Under the pieces are notes generated by a model. The model made no database searches. It was not told where the DNA came from and worked only from the letters and a program-made list of their open reading frames with translations. 64,000 bases of DNA from an uncultured Idiomarina sp. (GTDB lineage: Bacteria; Pseudomonadota; Gammaproteobacteria; Enterobacterales; Alteromonadaceae): assembly GCA_946885915.1 (NCBI GenBank), contig CAMPHF010000006.1, forward strand, positions 1-64,000. Direction: 5' to 3'. Position numbers and translations under genes: made by a program. Every line of letters begins with the position of its first letter. Positions within the stretch are counted from its first letter, which is position 1. This document shows positions 54,069 through 63,773 of the stretch, piece by piece.

Positions 54069-54812
54069 ATGGAATACCCACAACTTGCAGAACAAGCATT
54101 GCAGGATAAAGTGATTTTGGTAACGGGTGCAGGTGCGGGTATTGGCCGTGAGGCGGCGCTGTATTTCGCCGCGCACGGTGCGCAAGTTATTTTGCTCGGG
54201 CGCACGGTAAGCAAATTAGAGGCCGTGTACGATGAAATCGAAGCGGCTGGTGGCAAGCAACCGGCGATCGTGCCGTTAGATATGAAAGGCGCCACTAAAT
54301 CTCATTATCAAGGCTTGTGCGCGACTATCGTTGATCAGTTTGGTCGCTTAGACGGATTGCTCAATAATGCCAGTATCTTAGGGGTGCTCTCACCGTTTGA
54401 GCATATCGACCACGATAGTTGGCATGACATTATGCAAATTAACGTGAATGCCCAATTTATGCTTACCCAAGCACTGATGCCAGCGCTAAAGGCGGCGCCG
54501 CACGCATCCATCGTATTCACGTCGTCCGGTGTCGGGCGTCAAGGTCGTGCATACTGGGGCCCATATGCAGTCAGTAAATTTGCGACCGAGGGCTTAGCCC
54601 AAGTGATGGCAGATGAGTATGAAAACTCTAGTATTCGGGTGAACGTGATTAATCCGGGAGCGACGCGAACCAACATGCGTGCTCGCGCCTATCCCGCCGA
54701 GAACGCGAGTAAATTAAAAACGCCAGCTGATATCATGCCGGTTTATGGTTATTTAATGAGCGATAACAGCCTGCAAGTTAACGGGCAATCATTGGACGCG
54801 CAAGCGCGCTAA
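54069..54812 (+). CDS. yciK: YciK-type short-chain oxidoreductase
   Basis: A 247-residue SDR with the NAD(P) motif TGAGAGIGREAALYFA, LNNASILGVLSPFEHID, the catalytic Ser region TSSGVGRQGRAYWGPYAVSK (Tyr and Lys in YAVSK) and NPGATRTNMRARAYP. It matches E. coli YciK (252 residues), whose substrate is unknown. ATG 54069 is chosen: AGGA lies 6-7 bases upstream, and the open upstream reading frame encodes no family sequence. It is divergent from the lipase across a 284-base gap with an AT-rich stretch and no motif I can name. Confidence 0.93.
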   Translation: MEYPQLAEQALQDKVILVTGAGAGIGREAALYFAAHGAQVILLGRTVSKLEAVYDEIEAAGGKQPAIVPLDMKGATKSHYQGLCATIVDQFGRLDGLLNNASILGVLSPFEHIDHDSWHDIMQINVNAQFMLTQALMPALKAAPHASIVFTSSGVGRQGRAYWGPYAVSKFATEGLAQVMADEYENSSIRVNVINPGATRTNMRARAYPAENASKLKTPADIMPVYGYLMSDNSLQVNGQSLDAQAR

Positions 54813-54848
54813 CGAACTTGAACCAGGCCAACAAGCGCGGCGAGCAGG

Positions 54849-55379
54849 TTAAGTTCGGCGCCGCGTTACTGGCCACAGTCGGCGTTGGCGAATAATCCGT
54901 ACTAACGCCACCACTCCGCTTATCGACAGCAATAACAGCGCCAGCCCAAATCCGCGTACCAAGCTGTGATTAAAATCATAACTACCAGCGGCATCTGCAC
55001 CGTCGTAATCCATAAAATGTAACCGATAAGCCCAGTCTTGCCATAGCGACATATTTAGCTTGGCCGCGGGCAGTGATTGCCATTGTTGTTGGCCGGCATG
55101 CCAGCGTGTGGTTTCACCCGCAACGCGACGCTCCCATACCCACCCTGCCGGTGCGGTTTGAGAAAGCTCACGCTTGATACTTAACTGCTCTAAACCGCGC
55201 GGGGCATCGGTAACCGGCGGTACTAGTTGGGTAACGGGCAAGATTGGCGCAACTACCGGCGCCCGTTCCGCATGCCCGGTCACACTGAGTAACAAGCCAC
55301 TGCCTAACCACAGCAGCAATTGCAGCGCGACCCCCAACGCCAGCCAGCGATGCACGCTGAGCCAATATTTATATCGCAT
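54849..55379 (-). CDS. PepSY-type membrane protein, copy 1
   Basis: A 176-residue protein with an N-terminal helix (HRWLALGVALQLLLWLGSGLL), a periplasmic domain, and a C-terminal helix (LVRGFGLALLLLSISGVVALV). RYKYWLSVHRW and the AYRLHFMDYDGADAAGSYDF block are typical of PepSY-associated proteins that sit in the inner membrane with a periplasmic domain. It starts three bases after the neighbouring PepSY gene ends and shares its layout, so it looks like a diverged tandem duplicate. Function unknown; PepSY-TM proteins have been linked to protease control or iron reduction. Confidence 0.75.
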   Translation of the reverse strand: MRYKYWLSVHRWLALGVALQLLLWLGSGLLLSVTGHAERAPVVAPILPVTQLVPPVTDAPRGLEQLSIKRELSQTAPAGWVWERRVAGETTRWHAGQQQWQSLPAAKLNMSLWQDWAYRLHFMDYDGADAAGSYDFNHSLVRGFGLALLLLSISGVVALVRIIRQRRLWPVTRRRT

Positions 55380-55382
55380 TGG

Positions 55383-56072
55383 TTAAGCGCCTCCTCGCCA
55401 GCGCCGAATGGTTGGGATCAATAACATCACACCAATCCCCAACAACAATAGATTGCCAATACTCCACAGTTGCAGCCAACACTTCCCTGTATCTGCGCGG
55501 GCTTCATAATCCATAATGTGTAGCATCCACATAAAGTCAAATGCCCGCCATGCGTTGTGGCGCTGAGTAATGAGCAGACCCGTGGCCGGATCGAAATACA
55601 AACTAGGTTGTTCTATGCCGCCATAGTTGGCTTGCCACACCGGCTGTTGCCAACCACTCACCTCGGCCGGCGGGGTTGGCAATAATTCAATCTTGCTGGG
55701 TGCGGCACCGACATGGTGCAAGCGCCGCGCTTGCTGGGCGATGAAAGCCGCATCCACAGCCACAGTTTGTTGCTGATTTATATTGTATAATTGAACATCT
55801 TGTGCGGTATGTATCAGCACCAATTCAGGCCCAAGTTCAGCCGCCATTGTCAATTGTTCAGCGGCGGGCAAGTCACTGGCGGCTTGCGCCAATAACTGCG
55901 AGCTTTCGGTTGGTAATGGCGGTGGCGAACGCAGCAGATGGCCACCGTGCACGTAGCTTAATTCGAGCCACACCATCACCGCGCCAGATAACGACCATAG
56001 CACTAGCTGCCCACCAAAGATGAGGGCTAGCCAATGATGCCAACGGCGTAATTTAAGCCAATTTAGTCGCAC
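55383..56072 (-). CDS. PepSY-type membrane protein, copy 2
   Basis: A 229-residue protein with helices near the start (WHHWLALIFGGQLVLWSLSG) and end (LWSIGNLLLLGIGVMLLIPTI), and a periplasmic domain with two PepSY-like strands-plus-helix units. The block FDFMWMLHIMDYEARADTGK parallels LHFMDYDGAD in the adjacent gene. GTG 56072 is the start: GGAG lies 5 bases upstream. It follows the glutaryl-CoA dehydrogenase gene by 11 bases on the same strand, so the three genes are probably one transcript. Confidence 0.75.
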   Translation of the reverse strand: MRLNWLKLRRWHHWLALIFGGQLVLWSLSGAVMVWLELSYVHGGHLLRSPPPLPTESSQLLAQAASDLPAAEQLTMAAELGPELVLIHTAQDVQLYNINQQQTVAVDAAFIAQQARRLHHVGAAPSKIELLPTPPAEVSGWQQPVWQANYGGIEQPSLYFDPATGLLITQRHNAWRAFDFMWMLHIMDYEARADTGKCWLQLWSIGNLLLLGIGVMLLIPTIRRWRGGA

Positions 56073-56083
56073 GCTTTCTCCAT

Positions 56084-57259
56084 TTAGAAAAAGGCTTGCA
56101 AGCCAGTTTGGCCGCGGCCAAGAATTAATGCATGCACATCATGGGTACCTTCGTAGGTATTCACGGTTTCAAGGTTAATCGCATGCCGCAGCACCGGATA
56201 CTCACCGGAAATGCCATTGGCACCGTGCATATCACGAGCCACTCGCGCAATATCGAGTGCCTTGCCACAGTTGTTGCGTTTAATCATCGAGATCATGAGC
56301 GGATCGGCGGCCTGACTATCAAGTAATTGCCCAACTCTTAACGCTGCTTGTAACCCCAAGCTAATCTCGGTTTGCATATCTGCAAGCTTCTTTTGCACCA
56401 GTTGGGTTTGCGCCAACGGACGCCCAAATTGCTGGCGCGTTAGGGTGTAATCGCGGGCCGCATGCCAACAGCATTCAGCTGCCCCCATTACGCCCCAAGC
56501 AATGCCATAGCGGGCATAATTCAAGCAACTAAACGGTCCTTTTAAACCCTCAATATCAGCAAACACGTGGGTATCTGGCACAAACACATTATCTAGTACA
56601 ATTTCCCCAGTTAGCGAAGCCCGCAAACTAAGTTTATGCTTAAGCGCGGGAGTACTCACGCCAGCAAAATCTCTATCGACCACAAATCCACGCACGCTCT
56701 GACTATCGTCCGCCACCGCCCAAACAATCATGACTTTGGCCAACGGCGAATTGGTGATCCACATTTTCGAGCCGGTTAAGCGATAGCCACCGCTAACGCG
56801 CTTGGCACGCGTTTTCATACTCGCCGGATCAGAACCTGCATCTGGCTCAGTTAAACCGAAGCAACCGATATATTCGCCCGTCGCTAGCTTCGGTAGATAA
56901 GTTTCTTTCACCGTGGCAGAGCCATAGCTGGCCAGCGGCCACATCACCAATGATGATTGCACGCTGAGCGCGGACCGATAACCGCTATCAATCCGCTCAA
57001 CCTCGCGCGCGACCAGACCGTAGCCGACATAGCTAATACCGGCACCACCGTATTCGGTTAAGGTTGCGCCAAGCAACCCTGCATCACCTAATTCACGCAT
57101 AATGCGCGGGTCAAACTCGCCGGCTTCAAATGCGTGTTGAATACGGGGCGCCAAATACCGCTGACAAACATCGGTGGCGGTTTGTTGAATCATGCGCTCG
57201 GCTTCGGTGAGCTGCTGCTCGAGCAACAGCAAATCGTGCCAATGGGAATGAATGGACAT
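56084..57259 (-). CDS. gcdH: Glutaryl-CoA dehydrogenase-type acyl-CoA dehydrogenase
   Basis: A 391-residue FAD enzyme converting glutaryl-CoA to crotonyl-CoA in lysine and tryptophan breakdown. It has the acyl-CoA dehydrogenase signatures [20 protein letters not shown] and GMxGxG-region equivalents, plus the GCDH-specific C-terminal block with the catalytic Glu in [40 protein letters not shown] is typical of GCDH. No electron-transfer partner or CoA ligase is adjacent. Confidence 0.92.
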   Translation of the reverse strand: MSIHSHWHDLLLLEQQLTEAERMIQQTATDVCQRYLAPRIQHAFEAGEFDPRIMRELGDAGLLGATLTEYGGAGISYVGYGLVAREVERIDSGYRSALSVQSSLVMWPLASYGSATVKETYLPKLATGEYIGCFGLTEPDAGSDPASMKTRAKRVSGGYRLTGSKMWITNSPLAKVMIVWAVADDSQSVRGFVVDRDFAGVSTPALKHKLSLRASLTGEIVLDNVFVPDTHVFADIEGLKGPFSCLNYARYGIAWGVMGAAECCWHAARDYTLTRQQFGRPLAQTQLVQKKLADMQTEISLGLQAALRVGQLLDSQAADPLMISMIKRNNCGKALDIARVARDMHGANGISGEYPVLRHAINLETVNTYEGTHDVHALILGRGQTGLQAFF

Positions 57260-57409
57260 CTGAACCTCACGGCTTGTGTTTCATCTTCGAATTAGTGACT
57301 ATGTTACACCGAATGACAAAAAAGTAATGGGTCAGTACTCACCCCAGTGATAAAACCAAAACACTGTAATGTAAGTAAAGATAAACAACCATGGTTCAGC
57401 GGAGTTTGC

Positions 57410-58453
57410 ATGCAACAGTTAATACAGCGTCTAACAGATATTGGGCGGACTGCGTTGTTGGTTATTGCACCAGTCATGGCCAGTTCAGCATTTGCGCAAA
57501 CTGCAACTTGGACCGATCTGAGTGGCCGCGATGACCTGCATTGGATTGGCATCAGTGTACCGCAGCCACAAGTACTATGGCTGGCCGGCACCGCTGGCAC
57601 CATCGCGCGAAGCACTGATGCTGGCGCAACTTGGTCATACTCTCAGCCAGGTCCTGCGGAACTGGAGTTTCGGGATATTGAAGCAGTTGATGAGCAGCGC
57701 GCTTACGCCCTAAGTGTCGGCGAGAATGGCAATTCACGCATCTACTACACGGCGAACGGCGGACGTTCATGGATTTTAGGCTATCGCGCACCTTCTACTA
57801 TTTTTCTTAACTGTATTGCGCTATCCGAACGCGGTGAGTTATGGGGTTACGCTGATTCGCTCAATGGTCGTTGGGAATTAATTCGTAGCGCTGACGGACG
57901 CAATTGGGTCACCGCCTCTAATGTGGCGAGCGCGCCCCCCTTATTTGGCGAGGGCGGCTTTGCTGCTAGCGGCCAGTGCGTTCGCCATCATAACGGCCGC
58001 TGGGCTATCGGCACCGGTAACGCTGCTGTTGCCCGGGTACTGAGCAAAAATGATTTTGGTATTCGGTTTCAAGTACAAACCACACCAATGCCCGCTGGCG
58101 CCATGCGCGGTATTACCTCGGTGTGGCCCATGGCCGCTGACCGGTTATTGGTTGCAGGCGGGGACCTTGGTAATACGCAAAGCGAACCTGCTCTTTATCA
58201 ATGGCAAAACGACAATTGGCAAGCCCTCCCGACACCACCATTTACCGGGCCAATTTATAGTTTAAGTGTAAGCGCAACCCACGTTCTAGTAACTGGGCCT
58301 AGCGGTGCCGCATCGAGCCCTATTGATGAATGGCAATGGACACTGGAGAGTGATGCCAACTTGTGGACCAGCGCCTGTTTAGGCGCTGGTACTCATTGTT
58401 TTGTAGCGGGACGTAACGGTTTGATAGCACGCTTGGACTTCGCGCGCCCTTAA
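57410..58453 (+). CDS. Secreted beta-propeller, BNR/YCF48-like
   Basis: A 347-residue secreted protein with a signal peptide (cut near SSAFAQ) and repeated Asp-box motifs (STDAGATWSYS, TANGGRSWILG, SADGRNWVTAS) that build a beta-propeller of the BNR / YCF48-like type. No catalytic residues of sialidases are apparent, so a binding or scaffolding role is more likely. ATG 57410 is chosen: GGAG lies 6-7 bases upstream, and a codon at 57347 would add a non-signal N-terminus. Its stop overlaps the convergent desulfurase gene through TTAA. Confidence 0.8.
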   Translation: MQQLIQRLTDIGRTALLVIAPVMASSAFAQTATWTDLSGRDDLHWIGISVPQPQVLWLAGTAGTIARSTDAGATWSYSQPGPAELEFRDIEAVDEQRAYALSVGENGNSRIYYTANGGRSWILGYRAPSTIFLNCIALSERGELWGYADSLNGRWELIRSADGRNWVTASNVASAPPLFGEGGFAASGQCVRHHNGRWAIGTGNAAVARVLSKNDFGIRFQVQTTPMPAGAMRGITSVWPMAADRLLVAGGDLGNTQSEPALYQWQNDNWQALPTPPFTGPIYSLSVSATHVLVTGPSGAASSPIDEWQWTLESDANLWTSACLGAGTHCFVAGRNGLIARLDFARP

Positions 58454-60516
58454 GCCTGGCTTAACTGCTGGTTTTGATAGAGCGCCAAGCCACCATATAA
58501 GTGCTTCACTTGGGTAAAGCCATGGCGTGACAATGCCTGCGCTGCCGCTGCACTGCGTTGCCCTGAGCGGCACAAGCAAACAATTGGGCGATGCTGGTAC
58601 CGACTTCGTTGTTCGACAATAAACTGCACCAATTGACTCAAAGGTACATTCACAACTTCTGCCGCCATGGGTAAGTTGGTCAAGCCATGTTCGTGCTGTT
58701 CACGCACGTCTAACACTAAGGTGTCCGCATGTTGCAACATTTCGCGTTTATCATCGAGCCCTAAATCAAGGTCAATACGCGGCTGACAGCGCCCTTCAAC
58801 ATCACACCAACGCAAGCTCAACAGGGTATCTTCATCTTGGCTTGGTAAAATAACAGCAGTTTCAATTTGTAAGCCGTGTTGCTGCAACATTAACCGGGTT
58901 GCTGTTTGTGCCGCACCACATACATAATCAATCTGTTGTGGTTGTTGTAAAGCGGCAACTGCAATCACCCCCTGCGGTGGCGTTGGGAACCAATACAGTT
59001 CACGCTTACCGACGGTAATTTGTTGAGTTGGCGCGCGACTCGGCTGTAAATAAGGTGCTTGAAATAACTCACTCAATAAACTGGCTGGGGCGTCCGCATC
59101 AACTTGGGTGCCTGAATTAATAACGGCCTTTACCTGATAGTCGCGACAGCGGACCAAATTCTCGATGCGCTCCGCAAACGCTGGCTGCGGGTCGATAATG
59201 ACCAATTCACGTTGCTCACGGGCAATCGCTAAGTAGGTACAGCTAGCACCAAACCGCCATTGCACCATGCCATCCAAATCGCTATCAGAGGGTGCTCGAC
59301 TGGTTTGCGGCACCAAACAAGAAGCTTCGAGCGCTTTAGCGGCCGCCCGAATACGGGTACAAGCTTGATCGATGACCGCCGCACTTGTTGCTGGACCAAA
59401 GGAAAGTCTGACCGCGGCTTGGCTTTGCCAGCTTGGTAACCCCATCGCATCAAGCACAAAACTGCCGACGGTTTTTGAACTACAGGCGCTGCCGCCACTT
59501 ACCCGAATATTAGCCGCATCGAACACGTCCATAATATCCCGCGACGACACACCTTTGACCGCAAAATTTAGCGTTGTTGGAACCGAGGTAGAAAAGTCGT
59601 GGTTAAATACAATGGCGGGGAATGCCGCTTTGAGTGCATCAGCCAACTGATCGCGGTACTGATACATAGCGGCGTTTTGGCGCAATACCGAATCCTCATC
59701 AAGCAGCATTTCAAAAACCGCATGAAGCGCTGCAATACCCGGCAGGTTTTCGGTTCCAGAGCGACGCCCAGATTCCTGTCCACCGCCAATAATAAGCGGC
59801 GTAAATGGCGCTTTAGTTGCCACATAAAGACAACCGATACCCTTAGGCGCATACAATTTGTGCCCACTAAACACTGCATAATCAATACTGGTGGCGCTCA
59901 GTGTAATATCTCGTTTGCCTAACGCTTGCACACCGTCAACTAACCAGGGAATAGCTTTATGGTGGCTTCTAATCAGTTTATCGAGCCCATCGATATCCTG
60001 CCAAACCCCAGTTTCGTTATTCACCGCCATAGTGCAGATCATAGCGGCTGAAGCCACATGTTCGGCAATGAATGAATGGGATAACTGGCCGCGGCTATCA
60101 ACCGGAATTGCCTTTAACTCCGCGTTTAGCCCTAATATTTGATTCCAATGCGCGAGTGCCTGTGGCACTGCTTTGTGTTCGGTCGCGCCATACAGTAGAT
60201 ATTGGCGCTGCTGCACTGGTAGTTTTTGCGCCGCCACTAAGGCTGACAATACGGCGGTTTGAATACCCTCGGTGGCACCACTGGTAAATAATAATTCACC
60301 ATCATCAATACCCAAGGCAAGTTTGCCCAAACGGCGGGTGGTGTCGAGAATATATCGTGCTTTCAAGCCGGTAATATGGCTACTACTCGGATTACCAAAA
60401 ATGTCGGCCATGACATGGTCGACCGTAGCCGCAACTTCCGGCAGAACGGGAGTGGTTGCATTACAATCTAGATAGATTTCAGCTGCCGCAGGTTGAATTT
60501 GAACGGGGCGAACCAT
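58450..60516 (-). CDS. Cysteine desulfurase - inactive MBL - rhodanese fusion
   Basis: A 688-residue three-part protein. Residues 10-400 are a class V aminotransferase of the NifS/IscS type: DCNATTPVLPEV at the start, PLP lysine Lys220 in FSGHKLYAPKG, and persulfide cysteine Cys345 in SGGSACSS. Residues about 418-580 look like a metallo-beta-lactamase fold (VQWRFGASCTYLAIA, LVIIDPQPAFAERIENLVR) with the HxHxDH ligands replaced by SGTQVDADAP, so no metal is expected. Residues 590-688 are a rhodanese with DVRE and active loop CRSGQR (Cys649). It starts 40 bases after nqrM on the same strand, with AGGAG ten bases upstream. Confidence 0.88.
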   Translation of the reverse strand: MVRPVQIQPAAAEIYLDCNATTPVLPEVAATVDHVMADIFGNPSSSHITGLKARYILDTTRRLGKLALGIDDGELLFTSGATEGIQTAVLSALVAAQKLPVQQRQYLLYGATEHKAVPQALAHWNQILGLNAELKAIPVDSRGQLSHSFIAEHVASAAMICTMAVNNETGVWQDIDGLDKLIRSHHKAIPWLVDGVQALGKRDITLSATSIDYAVFSGHKLYAPKGIGCLYVATKAPFTPLIIGGGQESGRRSGTENLPGIAALHAVFEMLLDEDSVLRQNAAMYQYRDQLADALKAAFPAIVFNHDFSTSVPTTLNFAVKGVSSRDIMDVFDAANIRVSGGSACSSKTVGSFVLDAMGLPSWQSQAAVRLSFGPATSAAVIDQACTRIRAAAKALEASCLVPQTSRAPSDSDLDGMVQWRFGASCTYLAIAREQRELVIIDPQPAFAERIENLVRCRDYQVKAVINSGTQVDADAPASLLSELFQAPYLQPSRAPTQQITVGKRELYWFPTPPQGVIAVAALQQPQQIDYVCGAAQTATRLMLQQHGLQIETAVILPSQDEDTLLSLRWCDVEGRCQPRIDLDLGLDDKREMLQHADTLVLDVREQHEHGLTNLPMAAEVVNVPLSQLVQFIVEQRSRYQHRPIVCLCRSGQRSAAAAQALSRHGFTQVKHLYGGLALYQNQQLSQA

Positions 60517-60556
60517 GATTAACAGGTCTCCTCAGCCGACTTTGAATATCTCCATC

Positions 60557-60769
60557 CTAATGGATGCGATTCTCTTGCCAAGCTTTTTCTTTAGCCATCC
60601 GAGCTTTCTTATCATCGCAAGGCTCGTCGCAATCACAAGCTTTGTCCATACCGAGGGCAGAAATACCACCACAACTTCCAGATATTTTCTTACGTTGCAG
60701 CAGATAACCGACTGACATTGCGGCCACGACCAAGAGGAATACGACAAATACTAAAATAAAAATTTCCAT
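60557..60769 (-). CDS. nqrM: Na+-NQR maturation protein NqrM
   Basis: A 70-residue small membrane protein needed to mature Na+-translocating NADH:quinone reductase by supplying iron to the NqrD/NqrE site. It has one helix (EIFILVFVVFLLVVAAMSVGY) and the family's cysteine set after it (GSCGG, KACDCDEPCDDKK). AAGGAG precedes ATG 60769. It follows apbE in the same direction, the standard nqrABCDEF-apbE-nqrM order. Confidence 0.94.
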   Translation of the reverse strand: MEIFILVFVVFLLVVAAMSVGYLLQRKKISGSCGGISALGMDKACDCDEPCDDKKARMAKEKAWQENRIH

Positions 60770-60831
60770 TCTGACTCCTTCCGCGCCAAGCATTACTAAC
60801 TATTGTCGCTCAGCGGGTAATAACTTGGACG

Positions 60832-61872
60832 TTATTGCACCCGATAGGGTTCCATCCAACTGCTAGCACGTTCGACGAATTGCTCACCTTCACGCACCAC
60901 CAACAACACCGGCAGCTGTTTCTGCTCGGCAAAAGCAAGTGCAGCATCTGGCCCCATCACCGTCAGCGCGGTGGCATAAGCATCAGCATCCATACAGGTT
61001 GGCGCTAATACCGTTACTGAAACCAAATGATGCTGAATAGGCATACCAGTGCGAGGGTCAATAATGTGTGAATAGCGCACCCCGTCTTCTACGTAGAAAT
61101 TGCGGTAGTCACCAGACGTAGCCAGCGCCATGTTACCCGGCTCTAAAATCTCCTGCACCGAACGCTCGCCCGAGATTGGCTTTTCAATCGCCACTCGCCA
61201 GGGTTCGTCATTAGGCTTGCTACCTTTCAAACGCAATTCACCACCAATTTCGACCAAGTAGTGATGGATATCTAGCTGCTCTAAGACTCGTGCAACTCGG
61301 TCAACACCATAGCCTTTGGCTATCGTCGACAAATCAACATAGACATCTGGGTGTGCTTTAGTTAATTGATGATTGCTCACTTGCAGCAGCTCATAACCAA
61401 CGTATTCACGAATTGCCGCCAGGGCGTCCGCTGAGGGGACTGTTGTTGGCCTAGCTTGCGGACCAAACCCCCATAAATTGACTAAGGGCCCCACCGTTAC
61501 ATCTAGCACACCGTCAGTTTCACGCGCAATTTCTAGGGCACGGTTGACGACTACCTCAAGGTTACGCGAGACCACATAAGGCGTGGTTTGATCAGATTCG
61601 TTAAAGCGCGAAAGCTCGGAATTCGGATCATAAGTCGACATCTGGGCATTAATTTGTGCCAATAACCCGTCAACATGCTGCTTGATTTGCTCAGGGTCAT
61701 GCGCCGGGTCAGCGGACACAAATTTTACACTATAACTCGTTCCCATGGTCTTCCCAGCAAACCCTTTTATTTCAGGCTGCGGGGCACAAGCAACGAAAAA
61801 GGCCAGCCCCATAAGGGCTAGCCCAAACCATTTTGTGGCGCGCACGAAGCGCGCCAAGTTGATGTCAAACAT
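60832..61872 (-). CDS. apbE: FAD:protein FMN transferase ApbE
   Basis: ApbE attaches FMN covalently to NqrB and NqrC. The 346-residue lipoprotein has a signal with Cys29 in FFVACAPQ, GKTMGTSYSVKF, the Mg/FAD-binding VYVDLSTIAKGYGVDRVARVL, and the C-terminal DADAYATALTVMGP. It starts 20 bases after nqrF and is in the same operon. Confidence 0.95.
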   Translation of the reverse strand: MFDINLARFVRATKWFGLALMGLAFFVACAPQPEIKGFAGKTMGTSYSVKFVSADPAHDPEQIKQHVDGLLAQINAQMSTYDPNSELSRFNESDQTTPYVVSRNLEVVVNRALEIARETDGVLDVTVGPLVNLWGFGPQARPTTVPSADALAAIREYVGYELLQVSNHQLTKAHPDVYVDLSTIAKGYGVDRVARVLEQLDIHHYLVEIGGELRLKGSKPNDEPWRVAIEKPISGERSVQEILEPGNMALATSGDYRNFYVEDGVRYSHIIDPRTGMPIQHHLVSVTVLAPTCMDADAYATALTVMGPDAALAFAEQKQLPVLLVVREGEQFVERASSWMEPYRVQ

Positions 61873-61892
61873 GGTTTCTTTTACTACCTCGG

Positions 61893-63119
61893 TTAGCCAC
61901 CAAAGTCATCTAACATGATGTTTTCGTCTTCCACACCAAGATCTTTCAGCATCTTGATAACGGCCGCGTTCATCATGGGTGGTCCACACATATAGAACTC
62001 ACAATCTTCTGGCGCTGGGTGCTCCTTCAAATAACGCTCGAATAACACGTTATGAATAAAACCAGTATCACCTTCCCAGTTATCTTCTGGTTGTGGATCC
62101 GATAACGCTACATGCCACTCAAAGTTATCGTTCTCGCGTTGCAGCATATCGAAGTCTTCAACATAGAACATTTCTTTCTTCGAACGCGCACCATACCAGA
62201 AGCTCATCTTCCGCTTAGTGTTCAGACGACGGAGCTGGTCGAAAATGTGCGAACGCATTGGCGCCATACCAGCACCACCACCTACGAACACCATCTCTGC
62301 ATCGGTATCTTTGGCGAAAAACTCACCAAATGGACCCGAAATCGTCACCTTGTCACCCGGCTTCAAGCTGAAGATATAAGAAGACATTTTACCCGCTGGC
62401 AGGCTTAAGTTGTTGGGCGGCGGCGTTGCGCAGCGCACGTTCAACATAATAATGCCTTTTTCTTCTGGGTAATTCGCCATTGAATAAGCGCGAATGGTTT
62501 CGTCATCAACTTTAGACTCTACGTCGAGGAAACCAAAGCGTTCCCAGTCACCACGGAATTTCTCTTCGATATCGAAATCGCGATATTTTACATGATGGGG
62601 TGGCGCTTCAATTTGAATATAACCACCAGCACGGAAAGGTACTTCCTCGCCCTCAGGTAGCTGTACCACAAACTCTTTAATGAAGGTCGCAACATTATTG
62701 TTCGACTTCACCGAGCAATCCCATTTACGAATACCGAATACCTCTTCAGGCAATTCGATTTTCATATTTTGCTTCACGTTCACCTGACAGGATAAACGGC
62801 AGCCCTCACGAGCTTCTTTCTTGTTAATATGATCAAGTTCGGTGGGTAAGATATCACCGCCACCCTCTTTAATGATCACTCGGCACTGGCCACATGAACC
62901 ACCACCACCACAAGCTGAAGATACGAAAATACCTGAATTCGCTAAAGCACCTAGCAGCTTGGTACCAGGTTGGGTCACGATTTTCTTATCTTCGTCATCG
63001 TTAATTAAAATTTCGACATCACCGCTTGGTACTAGCTTAGATTTTGCCATCATGATGATGGCAACCAACACTAATACGATTACGGTAAACATGCCTACGC
63101 CGAGAATAATCTCTTGCAT
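61893..63119 (-). CDS. nqrF: Na+-NQR subunit F (NADH-oxidising flavoprotein)
   Basis: NqrF is the electron entry subunit, carrying FAD and one [2Fe-2S] cluster. The 408-residue protein has an N-terminal helix ([20 protein letters not shown]), a ferredoxin domain with [15 protein letters not shown] and the fourth cysteine in GCRLSCQVN, the FAD motif RAYSMANYP and the NADH motif [20 protein letters not shown], ending in DDFGG. It lies 39 bases after nqrE. Confidence 0.98.
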   Translation of the reverse strand: MQEIILGVGMFTVIVLVLVAIIMMAKSKLVPSGDVEILINDDEDKKIVTQPGTKLLGALANSGIFVSSACGGGGSCGQCRVIIKEGGGDILPTELDHINKKEAREGCRLSCQVNVKQNMKIELPEEVFGIRKWDCSVKSNNNVATFIKEFVVQLPEGEEVPFRAGGYIQIEAPPHHVKYRDFDIEEKFRGDWERFGFLDVESKVDDETIRAYSMANYPEEKGIIMLNVRCATPPPNNLSLPAGKMSSYIFSLKPGDKVTISGPFGEFFAKDTDAEMVFVGGGAGMAPMRSHIFDQLRRLNTKRKMSFWYGARSKKEMFYVEDFDMLQRENDNFEWHVALSDPQPEDNWEGDTGFIHNVLFERYLKEHPAPEDCEFYMCGPPMMNAAVIKMLKDLGVEDENIMLDDFGG

Positions 63120-63158
63120 GGACTGTACCTCTACTATCCCGTTCGACCCGTTGTGAGC

Positions 63159-63767
63159 TTAAAGTGATACGCCAGAAAACGACATAAAGCCCAACCCGAT
63201 AAGACCTACCGCCATGAAAGTGGCGCCTAAGCCCCGCAATCCATCCGGAATGTCCGCATATTTTAACTTTTCACGTACCGCTGCAAGCGCCACGATAGCA
63301 AGTGCCCAACCAACGCCACTGCCGATGCCGTAGACAACCGATTCAGTGAAGTTATAGTTACGCTCTACCATGAATGATACGCCACCAAAAATAGCGCAGT
63401 TCACTGTAATCAGCGGTAAGAAAATACCCAGCGCGTTGTACAAAGGTGGGAAATATTTATCCAACGCCATTTCCAAAATTTGTACCAGCGCGGCAATCAC
63501 ACCAATGAAAGTCAAAAAGCGTAAAAAGCTTAGGTCGGCATCAGGAAAGCCTGCCCAATCTAATGCGCCCGGCGCCAAAATACCGTGGTAGACCAAGTTA
63601 TTGACTGGGACAGAAATCCCCAGTACCACGACTACCGCAATACCAAGACCAAAGGCGGTGGTGACTTTTTTGGATACTGCCAAGAACGTACACATGCCCA
63701 AGAAAAATGACAGTGCCAAGTTTTCAACGAATACCGCTTTTACAAATAAGCTAATGTAAGCTTCCAT
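63159..63767 (-). CDS. nqrE: Na+-NQR subunit E
   Basis: A 202-residue membrane subunit with six helices that forms, with NqrD, the iron site in the membrane part of the pump. It begins [26 protein letters not shown], with the conserved Cys in [12 protein letters not shown] and [12 protein letters not shown]. It starts six bases after nqrD. Confidence 0.97.
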   Translation of the reverse strand: MEAYISLFVKAVFVENLALSFFLGMCTFLAVSKKVTTAFGLGIAVVVVLGISVPVNNLVYHGILAPGALDWAGFPDADLSFLRFLTFIGVIAALVQILEMALDKYFPPLYNALGIFLPLITVNCAIFGGVSFMVERNYNFTESVVYGIGSGVGWALAIVALAAVREKLKYADIPDGLRGLGATFMAVGLIGLGFMSFSGVSL

Positions 63768-63773
63768 GTCGGT

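Noticed and set aside
54813..54857. An inverted repeat (CGAACTT-G-AACC / GGTTAAGTTCG) between yciK and the PepSY gene as a terminator
   Set aside because: The stem has a bulge, the loop is over 20 bases and there is no T-run in either direction.
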